Shown here in pieces: positions 60,622-64,000 of a stretch of DNA of 64,000 bases (position 1 is its first letter; the number at the start of each line of letters is the position of its first letter). A program made the position numbers and the translations under genes. The notes beneath the pieces are model-generated. The model had not been told where the DNA came from, did not search any database, and saw only the letters and a list, made by a program, of their open reading frames with translations. The stretch is from Holothuria scabra (Eukaryota; Echinodermata; Holothuroidea; Aspidochirotida; Holothuriidae), in contig CM074187.1 of the NCBI GenBank assembly GCA_037179385.1, positions 16,493,450 to 16,557,449 of the forward strand. The letters are read 5' to 3'.

Positions 60622-62413
60622 GTAAGTTGCAAATATAGCATCCTGTTTTGATAAATTTGAGTAGTTAGTTTCATACATGAGAAATACATATGAAGTTTTA
60701 CTTCCTTGTACAGCAGTAACTGGAGTCTGTTGTTTTAGGAGAGAACTATTTGTACAAGACCTACAGTGGAATCTTCAAGAAGATAGAATGCCATAAGCTT
60801 ACAGTATGTATTGATGTCATATAAACAGGAACTTGACAGGTTGATGGAAATTGTTCTTCCTCAAAGCCATAAGACATTTATTCTTTTACTGTTTGGGAAT
60901 TTGTACAAATTTTCTTTTACTTTGTTGCCACTTCAGACTCTTTTACTCTTCAGTATCTCTTTAGCTTCCTTGCTTAAATATTCAGACCCTATGTTTGTAA
61001 CCGTTTGAAATTTTTAAGTTGCCTATAATCCAATTATAGCTTGGTCTTGGACTTCCTGTACTATCCACACATACTAAAGACTTAAAGTTGGAGGGAATGT
61101 CAACAGTTTATCTGTTGGGTATCCATCCAAGAGGACAATAGTTCCTAACTGGCTAGGGATTTAATGTAATTACAGAGTTGTAGGGGTACTGTACCTTACA
61201 ACATGGGAATTTGCAGGTAGGTAGGGTTATAGTGAGCTTTAACAACAAGCCAACATGAATGTGTTATTTAGTGGCAACGAGACAAAAAAGTTATTTAAGT
61301 TTAAATGCATCTTGGTTTCAAATATAGAAATACCATGGATGTATGCATCTACAAACCTTGCCCATGTGGGGGGGGGGGGGGCAGGGGAGAGGAAACATGT
61401 CTCATATCTCCTCAAAACATAAAACATTATGCACTAGACAAGTTTTGTAAGGTTAATTTTTATTGGAATCTTTGAAAGCTAGGTTAGGATGAAAAATATT
61501 ATCCCTTCAAGAGCTAACAAGTGAATTTGTTAGTGATAAGCTCAAAGACATGAGATGAATGCTGTGTTTGCACAGTACTACACATGCTGAATTTCAAGGC
61601 CTATAAAAACTCTGTCCACACCGTTTTGCATCAGTGAACGGAAGTCAATTAAAACAAGATAAGAAATTGCCCTGTTGCTTGCCTCTCACATGCACCTTAT
61701 AAACAGTGGCACATCTGACCCATATTATTCTGGCTTTGTTTTATACATCTTTCACTAGCTCTCTCTTATCAAACTTGTGATTTTTTAATAGAGGGTGCTT
61801 GAGTCAGTTACGCAGGAAGCTGGGTGAAATTTAATTGCCCCTCCAAACCTTGCTTTTGATGCAGACTTCAGTGAAATTTCCAAAAGGGTTAGAAAATCCT
61901 CATCTAGGTTAAAAGACCTTGATAATTGGAGGAGGGAGCAGGGTTCATTAATTTCCATCTAAAAGCAACATATTGATATTTTATCATGCTGTTATCTCAC
62001 AGCTTGAATTGGTTTTAAGTTTAAAGAGAATAGGCTACCAAAAGCAACCTTACCTTGAAACACCCAGAACACTTTACAAATCCCTGCCTTTTTCCCTTTA
62101 AAATATTCCCATGATGTTTCAGAGCATTAAGTTTGCATGTCAAAGAAAATTAGGTGATGAGTTTTGCTTTGGCTGGAATAACATTGAATTAGTTAACTAA
62201 TAATTCACACAATGAAATGAGCTGTGCAAGAAATAATGACAAACTTCTTTGCTTGAAGCCCAGGTTTAGCGAATTGGCAGGATAAAAACAGTTATTTTCA
62301 TTTTTCCAATTCAGAAGTTACAAATGTTAGGAACATTGAGGGATACAAGGTACTAACCACTGATCCTGTGATTGGTTCAACAAAAAGAATGTATCCTTAA
62401 ATTCCTTAATAGC

Positions 62414-62649
62414 AAATATTTATCAAGCCTTGAATTTCTAGATGTGCAAGTGGAATCACACGTCATCACCCATCTGAATTTACTGTGGGAAGTTTGTTTT
62501 TTTGCACACGTAGTTAAAGGATCTGAACTACTGTAAGGTCTATATCAAAGTTTAATAAAGCAACACACCTACCACACTCCTTGATTTTGTGAGAAGTGTG
62601 ATTTGTAACACACCTAGAAAACATAAAACTCAAGCCCTGATAAATATTT
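62414..62649 (+). mobile_element. hAT-like MITE R1 with 8-bp TSD AAATATTT
   Basis: AAATATTT at 62414-62421 and 62642-62649 flanks an element beginning ATCAAGCCTTGAATTTC and ending AAAACTCAAGCCCTGAT. Internal 'gaagtgtgatttgtaacaca' and 'taaagcaacacacct' match other R1 copies. The palindromic TSD also makes the terminal inverted repeat look longer than it is. Confidence 0.82.
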
Positions 62650-63149
62650 GAAGCTCTGCATCCGTCGTTGTGTATAATATAGCTCTATGGTACTTGCTTG
62701 AAATCTCAGGTGAAATTGAATGGACAAGATAGCCACATCTTAGCTTTGACTGCCAACCAGAGAACTACTGTATAGTAGGTAGAAATGGCTTCCCATCAGC
62801 TGACAATGATTTGTGTTTTGCAGCTGTGAATTTAAGTTACACATCCTAACACTAGCTTGTCCACAGGCAATAGAGCCTACAGTAGATAACCTATTACTGT
62901 ACTGTACCTCTTTTTCGCAACTTCATACTTGCAGACTACATATAGACTGTAGTTGTCTTGTGAAAAAAGTTTTTATTTTGTGCATAATCAATTGCACCAA
63001 TGATTTTTTTGAATAGCTCACACATATTTTTCAATATGTTTTGACAAAAGCAGTGGTTTTAACTGTTTCTCACAAGAAGCCACATACCTTTACTGATATA
63101 AAAGTCATTTTACCTAATGTGCAATTTTTATATAAAATGACACTTTCGG

Positions 63150-63171
63150 GTGCAGCGCGAATTCGCTGCAC
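63150..63171. other. Short palindrome GTGCAGCG / CGCTGCAC
   Basis: Eight-bp perfect arms around CGAATT. GC-rich in an AT-rich setting. No function is assigned. Confidence 0.7.
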
Positions 63172-64000
63172 AGCATAGGGATTAAGACCCTTCCTTCTAT
63201 TAGTCCTGATCTGAGCTGTCAATGTTTTTCAGGATGTAATTCACTTGAATCTACTTGTTACCCAGAATGCCTCACATTGATGGAAGGAGCTAAAAGTATG
63301 AGGGGCACTGTCATGTCCAGCTTATTATATTGTTTAGTCACTCAGATGACAGCTCAATTCTTAAACTTGATTATTTGCAGGAGATGAATGCTACCGGATT
63401 CCGTTAAACAAAAACCTGAGTGTATAGAACAGTTTATTTATAATATTGATCAACACAGGCACAGCCCTGACTGTATGATATTGTCAGCCTCAACGCAGTC
63501 AAGGCATGCATATGGCTCTCAACAATGTTTATGTTTACACAACTCCATTTTATTTGATTATGTCTCAGCAAGCCTTATTTAAATTTGGTACATTACTAAG
63601 TTGAGTTGAGTCAATCACACCCATTCAGTTAACTTGTGTTTACAGTCTGCAAAATTTTAATTTTCAATGCCTGCTTTCCGGTAACCTGAAAGTAAAATTT
63701 AATGCTCCAAGAAGCAACAGAATTGTGTGCAAAACAGTGGCGTAAGAAGACAAAATAATAGTAATGTACAGTACAGTACAGTGGGTGAAAAATTGTGAGG
63801 GGGATCAATTTTTTCAGCAGGTGATAAAAAAAGACTCCTTGCTTTTACATTAGAGCCAGGGGGCACTCCTTCCTTGATGTCACAAGACTGGGCTTCAACA
63901 TTTTTAGCACAAAAAATTACAGTTGAAATTAATTTATTTCTAACATGCACACAAATTCCATAACTTAAAAAAAAAATCCACTTAGAATAAGTTTTATGAA

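Larger units (their letters stand above)
60622..64000 (+). other. Intron 4 (or later) of the epimerase-like gene, open at the window end
   Basis: Donor GTAAGT. Contains a poly-G run (61369-61381), an R1 MITE (62414-62649) and a short palindrome (63150-63171). No further exon could be supported. Confidence 0.55.

Noticed and set aside
60739..60803. Possible exon 5 of the epimerase-like gene (AG at 60737-60738, 65 bp, donor GTATGT at 60804, phase-compatible)
   Set aside because: Splice signals and phase fit exon 4, but the translation (beginning RENYLYKTYSG) does not look like the expected beta-strand with an NLAAET-like segment, and the 117-bp intron would be far shorter than its neighbours. 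RNA-seq would decide.

Overview
This is animal nuclear DNA: AT-rich, with short exons separated by introns of roughly 0.5 to 17 kb and many interspersed repeats. It is not bacterial, and most long reading frames are chance or repeat-derived. The CCT5 protein is close to the human one. The density of small hAT- and piggyBac-like elements, the CCTAGGCCTAG clusters and the fast repeat turnover suggest a marine invertebrate, perhaps an echinoderm such as a sea cucumber. That placement is inference and not proven by the sequence.

Layout. 1-5.9 kb: a GT microsatellite followed by about 16 tandem copies of a 145-bp satellite, then two near-identical TTAA-flanked piggyBac-type MITEs. This is probably an upstream CCT5 intron or 5' flank. 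5.9-14.2 kb: the last seven coding exons of CCT5 (chaperonin TRiC/CCT subunit epsilon) on the plus strand, about 358 codons. Three consecutive introns each carry one copy of a well-conserved ~131-bp sequence that resembles an intronic H/ACA snoRNA. 14.5-27 kb: no cellular gene recognised. It holds a 222-bp tandem array, a dead non-LTR retrotransposon 3' end, SINE-like repeats and a complete 2.3-kb hAT-type element with an 8-bp target duplication. 27.4-60.6 kb: the first four coding exons (43, 62, 57 and 49 bp) of a second plus-strand gene, an extended-SDR/NAD-dependent epimerase-like protein with a GGTGFIG Rossmann motif. Its exons are separated by introns of 13.3, 2.1 and 17.7 kb, and it continues past the window end. 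These introns hold most of the MITEs, a second DR1-bearing tandem array, a 51-bp near-perfect foldback and a SPIN-like hAT MITE.

The two genes have no evident functional link: one folds actin and tubulin, the other is a putative nucleotide-sugar or related oxidoreductase. The most notable signals are the repeated snoRNA-like element in CCT5 introns, the satellites with an AGGTCAAAGGTCA (DR1 nuclear-receptor-type) motif in most units, and several mobile elements whose exact ends and target duplications can be read directly.
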